58,716 bases of DNA from Desulfobacula sp. (GCA_013792075.1 VMSR01000260.1:1-58716); one strand, 5' to 3'; numbered from the stretch's first letter, positions 16,595 to 25,516 are shown. The notes: generated by a model from the letters alone, not told the origin. Program-made: numbers and translations.

Positions 16595-18937
16595 TCAGGG
16601 CTTGTAGTGTCTGAGCATTTTTTCCATAAGCTGGGTGTGGGCCCGGTTATCCACGGGGCCTGTGATTGAAAATTTCTGCCAGATGTCCGGTGTGGCCATT
16701 TGTCCGTGACATCCCATACACAGACCTGTCCTTGAAATACGGTCCAGTTCCGTTCGGTTAAAGGCCCGGCTCAGGGGCCAGTGGGTGCCCACGGTGGCCA
16801 GCTGTTTTCCTTCGGGGGTTACAATCTGTGACCAGTCAAAGGGAAGGGCCGAAACTCCGGCAATGGAACCCGTGTCCTTTTGAGCAACGGTTTTGAACAA
16901 GCCGTTGTTGATCCCCAGGCCCAGGGTCTTTGAAAGGGTGTGGCAGTTTTCACAGGATCTTGCCCGGGCCTGGTTTGTATGGGGGTGGACCGGTGCCATG
17001 TCAATGGAAAGGGGTATATGGGACTGTCCTGCAGCCGCAGCCTCCCCCGGGTTCAGGGGGATTTCATTGTGGATAAGGACCTTGCCGTCCCTTCCAATAA
17101 CCGTGTAGACCACCTGGCATCCGGGCATGAGGGGGGAAATCCTGCCCTCGCCGTTGATGCCCAATATGGGATCTTCCCATCTCAAATATCCGTTTTGTTC
17201 TGTGACGGTTCCGGGCGCGGTTATCCCCCTTGGCCCCTGTTTGTTTGACTTTCTTCGGGATTCTGCGGTCTGGCCGTCTTTTGTCCGGGTATTGCCCGAG
17301 GCCACCCAGTCAATTCCATTGCCTTGGTTTTTGCTGAAATCCACCTTAATATGGCACCCATAGCACTGGGGCGCCCAGCTGGAATGGCAGGCATAGCATT
17401 CCATCCGGTCCATGTGACCGGTCACCGTTGCCATGGCGATTTTGGCATTGGGCGTTTTCCATTGGGATCGGGTATGCAAATTTTTTAAAACCGGCACCTC
17501 AAAGGTCGTTCCCAGGGCTGAATGAACCCGTATGGTATTTTTTTGCCTGACCACATTGCCCAGGGGGTTGCCCCGGGCCGAGAGGAGAAACCCGTCCTGT
17601 TTTGCATGGTCATATCCGAATTGCTGATCGGAGAACAGCCTAGTCTCTGACAGCCCCCGGGGTTTTTTCAGGTCTGGTGTTCTGCCAAATTCATCTCCAT
17701 GGCCGATGGGCAGTTCCCAGGGGTAATGGTTTGGCGTTCCGTGGCAGTCGGTGCATTCGATTTCCACCTGGCCCAGGGTGGTGCCGTGGATATTGCCGTC
17801 CCCATGGACATCCATGCTGGTATGGCAGTCCTGGCACAAAAGACCGCCGGAAGGATTGCCTTGACGGCTTTGGGTCCGATGGTGCAGGTCTTCGGAAACA
17901 AAAAGATAGGTTTTCCCGTGGAGCTGGGGGGATAAATTTCCCCTGGCGTCAAAGGGGCCTGAATAGGCAGATTCCATCATCCCTGTATAGGATACGCCAA
18001 TTCGCTTGCCCCTGTTGTGGCAGGTGTTGCAGGTTTCCACGGGAATCCCGCCGGTTTTTTGATTGCCAGAGATCCTGTGGCGAAGGATATGGCCGGGTTC
18101 GTTTTTGGGAATACTCTTGTCCTTTCCCTGGTATAGCCCTTCGGTGCCATAGGCCATATGGCAGGCAGAACACCCCATGCCCCGAAAATCCCCCCGCTCC
18201 TGACTTCCTTTTACCCCGATGTGGCAGCGCTGGCATTCCCGGCGCTGGTAAGCTATGCCGGCAAGTTTCGGGTCCTTTTCAATCTGGGAGATTGAGGGGG
18301 CGGGCAGTTGTTGAAGGCGGCCGGGAAACTGGGCCGGATAGGCGTTCATCAGACCCGCCATATAGGTTTCATAGGCAGGAAAGCCACCGCTGGGAACAGG
18401 GCCGTCCGTATCCTCAATTTCATAATTTCCCCAGGGGATCTGGTAATTTTTAACCGCTTCCACCCCCCAGGTGTGGAGATTCCCCTGGATTTTTCCGGCT
18501 TCGGTATTCATAAGGGAGTTTCTCGCCCGATATCCGTACCCGGCATGGCAGACCCCGCAGGTATTGTCCACAATCCAGACGGAACCTGGGTCCGGATAAA
18601 AATCCTTGGGTCCGGGCGCCCGGGAAAGACTTTTGGGAACCGATCGGTGGGCCTTTTCTTTCTTGGAAGCCGTTGGGTCGCCGCCGTGGCAGATGATACA
18701 CCCGTCAAAGTCTCCGTGGCGCAGCCCGGTTTTTTTGATGAGCTGCATCATGGGAAGCTGCCCCGGCACAATGTCCATGATGCCGCCATGGCAGTCTTTG
18801 GTTGTACAGCCGGTTTCGGCTGCCGAGCCTTTGTCCAGAATAAGGAATAAGAACAGGGTCATAAGGCCTATAATCCGGATACTCCCAAGGAGACTGCCGG
18901 GGACCGGATTTTGAAAAAAAGGCTTTAAAAGGGACAT
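16595..18937 (-). CDS. Twelve-haem c-type cytochrome, exported
   Basis: 780 residues. An N-terminal signal or anchor ('LMTLFLFLILDKGSAAET') is followed by eleven standard CxxCH haem sites (CIICH, CGVCH, CQRCH, CSACH, CNTCH, CQDCH, CTDCH, CYACH, CYGCH, CENCH, CMGCH) and, first of all, CTTKDCH, a Cys-x4-Cys-His site. With that one the total is twelve. The protein is periplasmic or on the cell surface and should move electrons; the long loops between sites 3 and 4, and 9 and 10, suggest a catalytic or protein-binding part rather than a simple wire. I do not recognise a named family. No quinol dehydrogenase or maturation gene is adjacent, so its partner is unknown. Confidence 0.88.
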   Translation of the reverse strand: MSLLKPFFQNPVPGSLLGSIRIIGLMTLFLFLILDKGSAAETGCTTKDCHGGIMDIVPGQLPMMQLIKKTGLRHGDFDGCIICHGGDPTASKKEKAHRSVPKSLSRAPGPKDFYPDPGSVWIVDNTCGVCHAGYGYRARNSLMNTEAGKIQGNLHTWGVEAVKNYQIPWGNYEIEDTDGPVPSGGFPAYETYMAGLMNAYPAQFPGRLQQLPAPSISQIEKDPKLAGIAYQRRECQRCHIGVKGSQERGDFRGMGCSACHMAYGTEGLYQGKDKSIPKNEPGHILRHRISGNQKTGGIPVETCNTCHNRGKRIGVSYTGMMESAYSGPFDARGNLSPQLHGKTYLFVSEDLHHRTQSRQGNPSGGLLCQDCHTSMDVHGDGNIHGTTLGQVEIECTDCHGTPNHYPWELPIGHGDEFGRTPDLKKPRGLSETRLFSDQQFGYDHAKQDGFLLSARGNPLGNVVRQKNTIRVHSALGTTFEVPVLKNLHTRSQWKTPNAKIAMATVTGHMDRMECYACHSSWAPQCYGCHIKVDFSKNQGNGIDWVASGNTRTKDGQTAESRRKSNKQGPRGITAPGTVTEQNGYLRWEDPILGINGEGRISPLMPGCQVVYTVIGRDGKVLIHNEIPLNPGEAAAAGQSHIPLSIDMAPVHPHTNQARARSCENCHTLSKTLGLGINNGLFKTVAQKDTGSIAGVSALPFDWSQIVTPEGKQLATVGTHWPLSRAFNRTELDRISRTGLCMGCHGQMATPDIWQKFSITGPVDNRAHTQLMEKMLRHYKP

Positions 18938-19026
18938 CTGCTGTTCCTCAAGGATAATTAATCAATGGAATTATCGGATCATATCTGGTATTCCATAGCC
19001 TGAAAAACCAGAATTTTACAAGGTAA

Positions 19027-20055
19027 ATGATGATAAATATTTTAGAATTCACATTGGAGCGCCTGGCCCGGATCTTTGATCAAGAGTTTGGTAAGGGCCG
19101 TTTCCATGCCCATGCCCTTTACCGGGATATTTTTAAACAGGGGAATGAAAATTTTTTTGTCAGTCCGGAATTTCTGGATTCCCCGAGGTTTGCAAAGGCC
19201 CTAAAAGGAAAGGTGTCCGTGGCGCCGGGGGAGGTGGTGAAAACCGTTGACGAAGGCGAGCTGACCAAGTTCATAACCCGATTGCACGACGGCCTTGAAA
19301 TCGAATCTGTTGTCATTCCCATGACCCGGCATAACACCCTGTGCATTTCCAGCCAGGTGGGGTGCAAAATGGGGTGTAAATTCTGTGAAACCGGGCGCAT
19401 GGGGTTTAAACGAAACCTGAGTATTTCCGAGATTGTGGGTCAGGTCTACAATGCCCGGCACAGGTTGAAGAAAGATGTTAAAAATATCGTGTTCATGGGC
19501 ATGGGTGAGCCCCTGGACAATTTTGACAATCTCATGGGCGCCATTGGGGTCATGAACGAGCAGCAGGGCTTTGACATTGCCCTTCGCCATATGACACTGT
19601 CCACCGTGGGCCTGGTCCCGGGGATTGAACGTCTGGCCAGGCTTGCCATGGCAGGCCTGCGCCTGGCCGTTTCCATCAATGCGCCCGATGACGCGACCCG
19701 TTCCCTTCTTATGCCCATTAACACGATATTTCCCCTGGCCCATTTGAAAAAAAGTCTGATCAATTTTCCCCTGCCCAGAAGGGGGGTGTTTTTATTTGAA
19801 TATATTCTGATCAGAGGGCTCAACGATTCTCCGGCCCATGCCGATCTGCTGGCTGACTTTATTCACCCCCTGCCCGTGCGGCTCAACCTGATTGCCTACA
19901 ACCCGGTCAAGGGCCTTGATCATGAAAGCCCCAGTGACGATCAGATGCATGTTTTTGCCGACCTCTTGTCGGCAAAGGGGATCATGGTCATCAAGCGCTG
20001 GAGCCGGGGCCGGTCGGTTGCGGCCGGTTGCGGCCAGCTGGGTCGAAACACCTGA
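19027..20055 (+). CDS. RlmN/Cfr-family radical SAM methyltransferase
   Basis: 342 residues. RlmN methylates C2 of A2503 in 23S rRNA (and A37 of some tRNAs). All hallmark residues are present: radical SAM cysteines in 'CKMGCKFC' (113, 117, 120), Cys106 in 'LCISSQVGC', 'MGMGEPLDN' at 157-165 and the methyl-carrying cysteine in 'VAAGCGQLG' (Cys335). The N-terminal RNA-binding part (1-95) is less similar to E. coli RlmN than the core, so this may be a paralogue with another adenosine target rather than the housekeeping enzyme. AAGG before the tandem ATG ATG makes the second codon (19030) an equally good start. Confidence 0.85.
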   Translation: MMINILEFTLERLARIFDQEFGKGRFHAHALYRDIFKQGNENFFVSPEFLDSPRFAKALKGKVSVAPGEVVKTVDEGELTKFITRLHDGLEIESVVIPMTRHNTLCISSQVGCKMGCKFCETGRMGFKRNLSISEIVGQVYNARHRLKKDVKNIVFMGMGEPLDNFDNLMGAIGVMNEQQGFDIALRHMTLSTVGLVPGIERLARLAMAGLRLAVSINAPDDATRSLLMPINTIFPLAHLKKSLINFPLPRRGVFLFEYILIRGLNDSPAHADLLADFIHPLPVRLNLIAYNPVKGLDHESPSDDQMHVFADLLSAKGIMVIKRWSRGRSVAAGCGQLGRNT

Positions 20056-20247
20056 TTGTCTTTCCCATGAATTTTAAAGATCTTACAAGTTGACAACCCC
20101 TGTATATTGAATGTACACAAAGACAAAAGAAGGAATAGGCTGCGCCTGTTCTCCTTTGGGCAAAAAAGTATGGTGATGGTTGGTACAAACCTTGACCGCC
20201 GTCTGTTTTTCAAAAATGGATGCAAAAGGTAAAAAAGAGATGGTCGG

Positions 20248-21000
20248 ATGGATGCAATAAAAGAACTCAACCAGATTGTGTTGGAGATCATCACTTCATC
20301 TTCCTATGGGGAGCAGATGATAGCCGGGCAAAAATTGTTTGCATATACGGTACGCAAAGATATTGACGGGGATCTCAGGGATTTTGCTGAAAATATCGCT
20401 CTGCTGATGATCCAGAAGGAGGGCCGGGAGCTTCACCTGGAATTTATGAATACAGACCTTCAAAAAACCAGTCATGAACTTCACCTGGCAAAACATGATC
20501 CTTTGACCCGTCTGCCCAATCGGGGGCTTTTCTATGAACGCCTGGAAAAGATTTTTGATGTTTCCCGAAAAGAGAACAGACGACTGGCCTTAATTATTCT
20601 TGATCTGGATGAATTCAAGCCGGTGAACGATACATACGGCCATGATGCAGGCGATCTGCTTTTGGGCCAGGTCGCATCGCGGATAAAAGCTGTGGTTGGT
20701 GATTCAGGGATTACCGCCCGTCTTGGCGGAGATGAGTTTGTCATTCTTTTGCCCGAGCTTCAGAACGACAAACAGGCCCAAACCATTGCCCAGAAAATGC
20801 TGTTCAGTATCAAAAAGCCCTTTGACCTGAGCGCCTCCCTGGTGTTTATTGATTCGTCAATCGGGATCTGTTTTATGGACGAGACAACCAAGGGACCCCG
20901 GGATCTGTTGAAAAATGCAGATCTTGCCATGTATGAGGCCAAAAAGGCCGGCAGGGGGCGGTATGCGGTTTATCCCAGGAAAGAAGAGGTGGAGAAATGA
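20248..21000 (+). CDS. Cytoplasmic diguanylate cyclase (GGDEF) with helical N-terminal module
   Basis: 250 residues. The C-terminal GGDEF domain (about 80-245) has 'DPLTRLPNR', 'LDEFKPVNDTYGHDAGD' and an intact GGDEF at 160-164. The inhibitory RxxD site is absent (GDSG at 151-154), so product inhibition is not expected. The first 80 residues are helical and resemble the N terminus of the next protein: 'LRDFAENIALLMIQKEGREL' here against 'ISSLAESFGLMLVKLEAREL' there. The last four bases overlap the start of the sigma-54 activator gene (ATGA), so the two are co-translated and probably sense the same signal. Confidence 0.88.
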   Translation: MDAIKELNQIVLEIITSSSYGEQMIAGQKLFAYTVRKDIDGDLRDFAENIALLMIQKEGRELHLEFMNTDLQKTSHELHLAKHDPLTRLPNRGLFYERLEKIFDVSRKENRRLALIILDLDEFKPVNDTYGHDAGDLLLGQVASRIKAVVGDSGITARLGGDEFVILLPELQNDKQAQTIAQKMLFSIKKPFDLSASLVFIDSSIGICFMDETTKGPRDLLKNADLAMYEAKKAGRGRYAVYPRKEEVEK

Positions 21001-22364
21001 AGGCCGCCGATAAAAAAATATCAGATGCCCGGCTGTTAGACCTGATTGCCCGGATTTGCCATTCCATTGCCTTTGAAACCACATCAATGCAGGATATTTC
21101 TGCCGATGATCCGGGAAAGACAGATGGCGACAAGAGGGTGGGGCGGGAGAACAAAGAAGATATCATCAAGCGTCTTTTTGCCTTAACGGACCAGGGTAAA
21201 ATCTCCGGAAAAATTTCCAGCCTTGCAGAATCCTTTGGCCTGATGCTGGTGAAATTAGAGGCAAGGGAATTAAGGCAGGAAGAACTTATTGAGGCCTTGA
21301 AAAAAAACAACAAGGCACTTGAGATTGCAAAAAACAAACTTGGCGAACAAAACAGATCCCTGGTGATCTCCCTGAGACAAAAATACAACCCTGCCCAGTT
21401 TGTGGGCCAGTGCCGGCAAATGCAAAAGGCAAAACAGGTGGCATTGAATATTGCCCGTCATCCCATTAACACCCTTATCCTGGGGGCCAGCGGAACCGGC
21501 AAGGAAGTCTTTGCCAAAATGATTCATTTTAATTCTCTGCGGGCTGAAAACCCTTTTATGGCTATCAATTGCACCGCCATACCGGAAGCATTGTTTGAAA
21601 GTGAAATGTTTGGTATTGAAAAAGGAGTGGCCACAGGCGTTTCCCAGCGCAAAGGCTTTTTCGAGCAGGCACACACCGGGACTGTTTTTTTGGATGAAAT
21701 CGGTGACATGAGCCTTGTGAATCAGGCAAAACTTTTACGGGTCCTTGAGGAACGGGAAGTTGTGCGTGTGGGTGCCGTAACGCCCATAAAAATTGATGTG
21801 AAAATTATCTCAGCCACCAATATTGATCTTAAAAAGGCGGTTGAGCAGGGACGGTTCAGACAGGATTTGTATTACCGCTTAAATGTTGTGGAACTGACCT
21901 TGCCGCCCTTAAAAGACAGGGGCGATGATATTTTGATCCTGGCTGAAAAATTATTGATAAAAAATTGTTCGGATTTGGGTCGTTCGCCTCTTTCCCTTTC
22001 CAATGGGGCCCGGCAGTGTTTGCTTGCCCACGAATGGCCGGGAAATGTGCGTGAACTGAACAATGAAATGGAAAGGGCCGCAGCACTTACCCTGGCGGAC
22101 AGGGTTGATGTGAAGGATTTGTCCGTTAAATTAAGCACCCTTTATTCCGGACCTGGAGATGAAAAGACTGCATCCGTCGGTTCGGCAGATCCTGCGGCAA
22201 CAAAAATTTCCGGGTTCAATTTGGAAAACCTTGAACAGCATGTTGTTTCCCAGGCCCTTGAACGCGTTGGCAACAATAAGACAAAAGCTGCGGCCCTCCT
22301 CGGCATCACCCGGGAAGGCCTGCGCAAAAAGCTATTGAGATTTAAGCTTACGGAGACGCCCTGA
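20997..22364 (+). CDS. Sigma-54-dependent activator (AAA+, Fis HTH) with variant GAFTGA loop
   Basis: 455 residues. The N-terminal 125 residues contain a module shared with the preceding diguanylate cyclase; there is no receiver domain. The AAA+ domain (about 133-365) has Walker A GASGTGKE at 163-170, Walker B 'VFLDEIGD' at 230-237 and arginines in 'GRFRQDLYYRLNV'. The loop that contacts sigma-54, normally GAFTGA, reads GVATGV (210-215). A Fis-type HTH occupies 410-450 ('NKTKAAALLGITREGLRKKL'). The gene overlaps the diguanylate cyclase by four bases. Whether it activates sigma-54 promoters normally is uncertain because the loop phenylalanine is missing; relatives with this loop exist to my recollection. 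Confidence 0.88.
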   Translation: MKAADKKISDARLLDLIARICHSIAFETTSMQDISADDPGKTDGDKRVGRENKEDIIKRLFALTDQGKISGKISSLAESFGLMLVKLEARELRQEELIEALKKNNKALEIAKNKLGEQNRSLVISLRQKYNPAQFVGQCRQMQKAKQVALNIARHPINTLILGASGTGKEVFAKMIHFNSLRAENPFMAINCTAIPEALFESEMFGIEKGVATGVSQRKGFFEQAHTGTVFLDEIGDMSLVNQAKLLRVLEEREVVRVGAVTPIKIDVKIISATNIDLKKAVEQGRFRQDLYYRLNVVELTLPPLKDRGDDILILAEKLLIKNCSDLGRSPLSLSNGARQCLLAHEWPGNVRELNNEMERAAALTLADRVDVKDLSVKLSTLYSGPGDEKTASVGSADPAATKISGFNLENLEQHVVSQALERVGNNKTKAAALLGITREGLRKKLLRFKLTETP

Positions 22365-22394
22365 GGCTCCGGTGGCAAGGCAATTAAATTACAT

Positions 22395-22422
22395 GCGTTG
22401 CCCCTGGCTCTGGGGGCAACGC
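22395..22422. repeat. GC-rich hairpin, 10-bp perfect stem
   Basis: GCGTTGCCCC (22395-22404) and GGGGCAACGC (22413-22422) are exact reverse complements around an eight-base loop. It lies 30 bases after the sigma-54 activator stop and 72 bases before the next diguanylate cyclase. No T-run follows on the plus strand, so it is not a classical terminator; it may stabilise the upstream mRNA 3' end or attenuate read-through. Confidence 0.5.
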
Positions 22423-22493
22423 AACTTGACTAAAAAGAAAAACTATGTCAAGTCTGCTGTTTTATCAGGAAAACCCTCTTATGCGGAAACCCT

Positions 22494-23528
22494 ATGAATT
22501 ATTCTGAAGATAAGGGTCAGGCCGGTGAATATTTACGGTTGACCCTAGGTTATATTGCAAAATATAGCCAGCCGGCAAGTCCGGTCAATTATACAATCTG
22601 GTATGAGTATGTGTCAGGGAAAAACCAGAAACTTAGAAAAGCCATTGATGCATCCATTGAATCGGCCATCCCCTTGACAGATAAAAATATGGAAACCCTG
22701 TACCGGAAATTTGTGGCAGACGGAGACAGGATTGTTATCAGCAAGTTATTGACCAAGATCAATCTCATGCTCAGGGAGATCACCAGCCATGTGCTGGAGA
22801 CCGAAGGGGATCTTTCCGGTCATGGAACAAACCTAAGGGGGCTGTCTGAGCAGATCCGAAAGGTTCAGGATTATGAGGGGATTAAACATATTGTCGACCA
22901 GATGATCCTGGAGACCAAGGACCTTATAAAATCAGGATCCAGGCTCCAGAGCCGGATGAAGATTTCTTCTGCTGACCTGCAGCAGCTGTACCGGGAGCTG
23001 GAAAAATCCCAGCAGGAGGCCCAGACAGATTCTCTGACAGGTCTGATCAACCGGAGAGGACTTGAAAAACGGTTCGAGCTGGAGAGGATACGGGCAAAAC
23101 AGAACAATCTTTCTTTTTCTATTATTCTGCTGGACATCGATCATTTTAAACGGGTCAACGATACCTATGGCCACCTGGTGGGGGACAGTCTGCTCAGGGG
23201 AATCTCCGGGATTTTGAAAACACAGCTGCGGCGTAAGGATGTTGCTGCCAGATATGGGGGAGAAGAGTTTTTGATCCTCCTGCCCGAGACCGATCTTGGG
23301 GGCGCGGATGCCGTGGCCGGGAAAATACAAAAGGCCTTGTCAACCAAAGAGTGGAAACTCAAGGATTCTGGTCAGAGCATGGGGACGATTACCGTTTCCA
23401 TGGGGATATCCATGTATGCCATGAATGAACCGGGAAACAATATGATCAAACGGGCGGACGATGCCCTGTATATGGCAAAAAATACCGGCCGAAACCAGAT
23501 TGTTACCCAGGCATCCATCCAGGGTTAA
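22494..23528 (+). CDS. Diguanylate cyclase (GGEEF) with N-terminal helical sensor
   Basis: 344 residues. The N-terminal 170 residues are helical ('NYTIWYEYVSGKNQKLRKAI') with no membrane segment. The GGDEF domain starts near 178 ('TDSLTGLINRRG'), has 'LDIDHFKRVNDTYGHLVGD', active site GGEEF in 'ARYGGEEFLILLPE', and the inhibitory site RRKD five residues earlier, so feedback inhibition is expected, unlike the 250-residue cyclase upstream. No good ribosome binding site is seen before the ATG. The 3' end overlaps the convergent LysE gene by four bases. It may be a target or partner of the upstream activator, but the 129-base gap with a hairpin leaves this open. Confidence 0.88.
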   Translation: MNYSEDKGQAGEYLRLTLGYIAKYSQPASPVNYTIWYEYVSGKNQKLRKAIDASIESAIPLTDKNMETLYRKFVADGDRIVISKLLTKINLMLREITSHVLETEGDLSGHGTNLRGLSEQIRKVQDYEGIKHIVDQMILETKDLIKSGSRLQSRMKISSADLQQLYRELEKSQQEAQTDSLTGLINRRGLEKRFELERIRAKQNNLSFSIILLDIDHFKRVNDTYGHLVGDSLLRGISGILKTQLRRKDVAARYGGEEFLILLPETDLGGADAVAGKIQKALSTKEWKLKDSGQSMGTITVSMGISMYAMNEPGNNMIKRADDALYMAKNTGRNQIVTQASIQG

Positions 23529-24169
23529 TTTCTGGAGGAGGCGGCCATGAAAACCCCGAATCCGATAAATGCGGACCCGCTGGCCCGGCTGAACCATTTC
23601 ATCCTGCAGGGCTTGGCCAGCCATGCCTTTGCTTTATGGGCCAGGAATGCATAGAGCATGAGAAAAGAGAATGAAAAGGTCATCAGGGTTATCACAAGGC
23701 GTATAAATTGGGGAATCAACGCCTGATCCGTAACAATGAACTGGGGAAACAGGGCGGTTAGAAAGACAATGGCCTTGGGGTTGCTTATTGCCACCCCAAA
23801 GGCCTGGAGCATTATTTTTAATGAAGAGATATCAGAAATGCCTCCCTTGTTCTCCAAACAATGAATGGGTCCAATTTTATGCTGCTGTTTTTGAAACAAT
23901 TGTACAAGACCAAGATAGATCAGATACGCGGCTCCTGTATATTTGACAAGGCTAAACAGCAGTTCAGAGGCCTTTAGTACAGCACCAAGTCCGGTCACGG
24001 CAATGGTTGCCAGAAAAAACAGGCCGCAAATATTTCCCAGGGCAGAAAAACTGGCTTTTTTCCATCCATGGATGCCGGATTTTGTCATGATGAAAAAAAC
24101 CGCCGGCCCGGGGGTTGCCGTGGCAATGAAAACAAAACTCAGATATAAGAGCCATGATTCCAAAGACAT
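23525..24169 (-). CDS. LysE/RhtB-family amino acid exporter
   Basis: 214 residues with five to six predicted membrane helices. The N terminus 'SFVFIATATPGPAVFFIMTKSGIHG' is the LysE/RhtB signature (TPGP motif), followed by 'ALGNICGLFFLATIAVTGLG' and 'YTGAAYLIYLGLVQL'. It should export an amino acid such as homoserine, threonine or lysine; the substrate is not predictable. An AAGGAG site inside the end of the upstream dehydrogenase gene precedes the ATG, and the two genes are separated by one base, so it is the last gene of the four-gene operon starting at 27385. Confidence 0.9.
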   Translation of the reverse strand: MSLESWLLYLSFVFIATATPGPAVFFIMTKSGIHGWKKASFSALGNICGLFFLATIAVTGLGAVLKASELLFSLVKYTGAAYLIYLGLVQLFQKQQHKIGPIHCLENKGGISDISSLKIMLQAFGVAISNPKAIVFLTALFPQFIVTDQALIPQFIRLVITLMTFSFSFLMLYAFLAHKAKAWLAKPCRMKWFSRASGSAFIGFGVFMAASSRN

Positions 24170-24170
24170 C

Positions 24171-25115
24171 TTAATACTCCTTTTTGATATTCACTCGGTT
24201 TAAAAGGGGTTTGCCGGTCCTGAGCCGGGCAAGGTTCTCAAGGATCTGGGGGGCAACGGAGATCGGATCTGTCTGACTGGAAATATGGGGGGTGACCATT
24301 ATTTTCGGGTGCTGCCAAAAGGGGTGATCTGCCGGCAGGGGTTCTGTTTGGAAGACATCCAGGCAGGCTCCGGATAAATGCCCCGCATCCAGGGCTGTCA
24401 GCAGGTCGGGTTCCTTCAGGTGCCCCCCCCGTCCCACATTAATGAGATAGGCATTTGGGGGCAGTTTTGAAAAAGTGTCCAGGTTGAGGATATGACGGGT
24501 TTTTTGGGTCAGGGGCAAGAGGCAGATCAGGATTCGGGAAAGGGATAAAAAATCGTCCAGCTGATCCCTTCCGTGGAAGCTTGGGATACCTTGCTTTTTT
24601 TCAGGCGAGTTGCGCCACCCGCAGACGTTAAACCCTGCTGCCGACAACGTTATTGCAGCAGCTCCCCCCAATTGTCCCATTCCCATTATTCCGATGGTGC
24701 ATGCCTCTTTTTCCGGGGGAAGCAGGGGATGCCAGTCTTTGTGCTGTTTCCGGGTCTGGTAGACATCGAATTGCCTGAAATGGTAAAGAACTGCCAAAAG
24801 GAGATATTCCGACATGCTCCTGATAAGTTCCCTGTCCACCAGCCGCACAATCTCCGGGTTGCCGGGAAGGCTCGGGTCCGGCAACAACGGATCTGCCAGC
24901 AGATGGTCTATGCCCGCTCCCATGGAACAGATACAGCTTAAGTTTGGGTATTCCCGGAGGACTCCCGGGGGATGTGCCCAGGTCAGGGCCAGTTCAATCG
25001 CCTGTTTGGGATGGTCATGGGGCCAGACCCGGATATCCAGTTGGGGGTCAAGCGCATTTAACGCCTTAACCCATGGGGTGGTATCACGTTGGGGGCAGAT
25101 AAAGGTAATGGCCAT
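24171..25115 (-). CDS. D-2-hydroxyacid dehydrogenase, glyoxylate/hydroxypyruvate reductase type
   Basis: 314 residues. NAD(P)-binding motif 'GIMGMGQLGGAAA' near 140-152; 'LINVGRGGHLKEPDLLTALD' and 'CLDVFQTEPLPADHPFW' are the signature blocks with the catalytic Arg and Glu context, and 'VTPHISSQ' holds the catalytic His. It resembles GhrA (glyoxylate/hydroxypyruvate reductase A) more than PGDH by its length and the N-terminal 'VKALNALDPQLDIRVWP'. It reduces a 2-oxoacid to the D-hydroxyacid. It sits between a DsrE protein (40 bases upstream) and the LysE exporter. Confidence 0.87.
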   Translation of the reverse strand: MAITFICPQRDTTPWVKALNALDPQLDIRVWPHDHPKQAIELALTWAHPPGVLREYPNLSCICSMGAGIDHLLADPLLPDPSLPGNPEIVRLVDRELIRSMSEYLLLAVLYHFRQFDVYQTRKQHKDWHPLLPPEKEACTIGIMGMGQLGGAAAITLSAAGFNVCGWRNSPEKKQGIPSFHGRDQLDDFLSLSRILICLLPLTQKTRHILNLDTFSKLPPNAYLINVGRGGHLKEPDLLTALDAGHLSGACLDVFQTEPLPADHPFWQHPKIMVTPHISSQTDPISVAPQILENLARLRTGKPLLNRVNIKKEY

Positions 25116-25155
25116 GGCAAATTTCTCTTATGGCAGATTCGATCTGTCCCACCGT

Positions 25156-25500
25156 TTAAACGGTGAGCAGGGTCTCATTGTTTTTCAAGAGGTCTGTGAG
25201 GGGAACGCCCCAGTACTTGACCTCAACGCCCAAAGATTCAATAATGGGTGTTACTTCCAGCTGGTCTGTGCAGGCTTTGCAGGCAGTGACATGGACCCCT
25301 TTTTCCACGGCCTCCCGGATCATCCTTTGGATCTGGGTGTCTTCGGCGGCCAGCTTGGCAGTGGCCCCCCAGATGATCAGGGTGACCTTCTCCCACCATC
25401 CGTGTACCAGGGAGTTGACGGTATACATAAAAACCATTTTTTCGGCGGTTATTTTGTTGTCGTTGGTCCAGAGTAAATACAAATGTGTTTTTTCCTTCAT
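25156..25500 (-). CDS. DsrE-family protein
   Basis: 114 residues, one compact domain of the DsrE/DsrF-like superfamily ('LYLLWTNDNKITAEKMVFMYTVNSL', 'VTLIIWGATAKLAAED', 'VHVTACKACTDQL'). DsrE proteins bind or transfer sulfur through conserved cysteines; here Cys77 and Cys80 in 'ACKACTD' are in the usual loop. It is a stand-alone copy, not next to dsrF/dsrH, so the role in sulfur relay is only a possibility. The ATG at 25500 is preferred over the GTG one codon earlier because AGGAG is five to six bases before it. It follows the CoA-transferase/GNAT gene by 16 bases. Confidence 0.85.
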   Translation of the reverse strand: MKEKTHLYLLWTNDNKITAEKMVFMYTVNSLVHGWWEKVTLIIWGATAKLAAEDTQIQRMIREAVEKGVHVTACKACTDQLEVTPIIESLGVEVKYWGVPLTDLLKNNETLLTV

Positions 25501-25516
25501 CACATCTCCTTTTGTC

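Noticed and set aside
20092-20120. TTGACA with downstream palindrome TGTATATTGAATGTACA as promoter/operator
   Set aside because: No acceptable -10 at 16-18 bases and the palindrome has a mismatch; too weak to list.
22380-22493. Sigma-54 (-24/-12) promoter before the 344-residue cyclase
   Set aside because: TGGC and GC elements are present but the GG to GC spacing is wrong.
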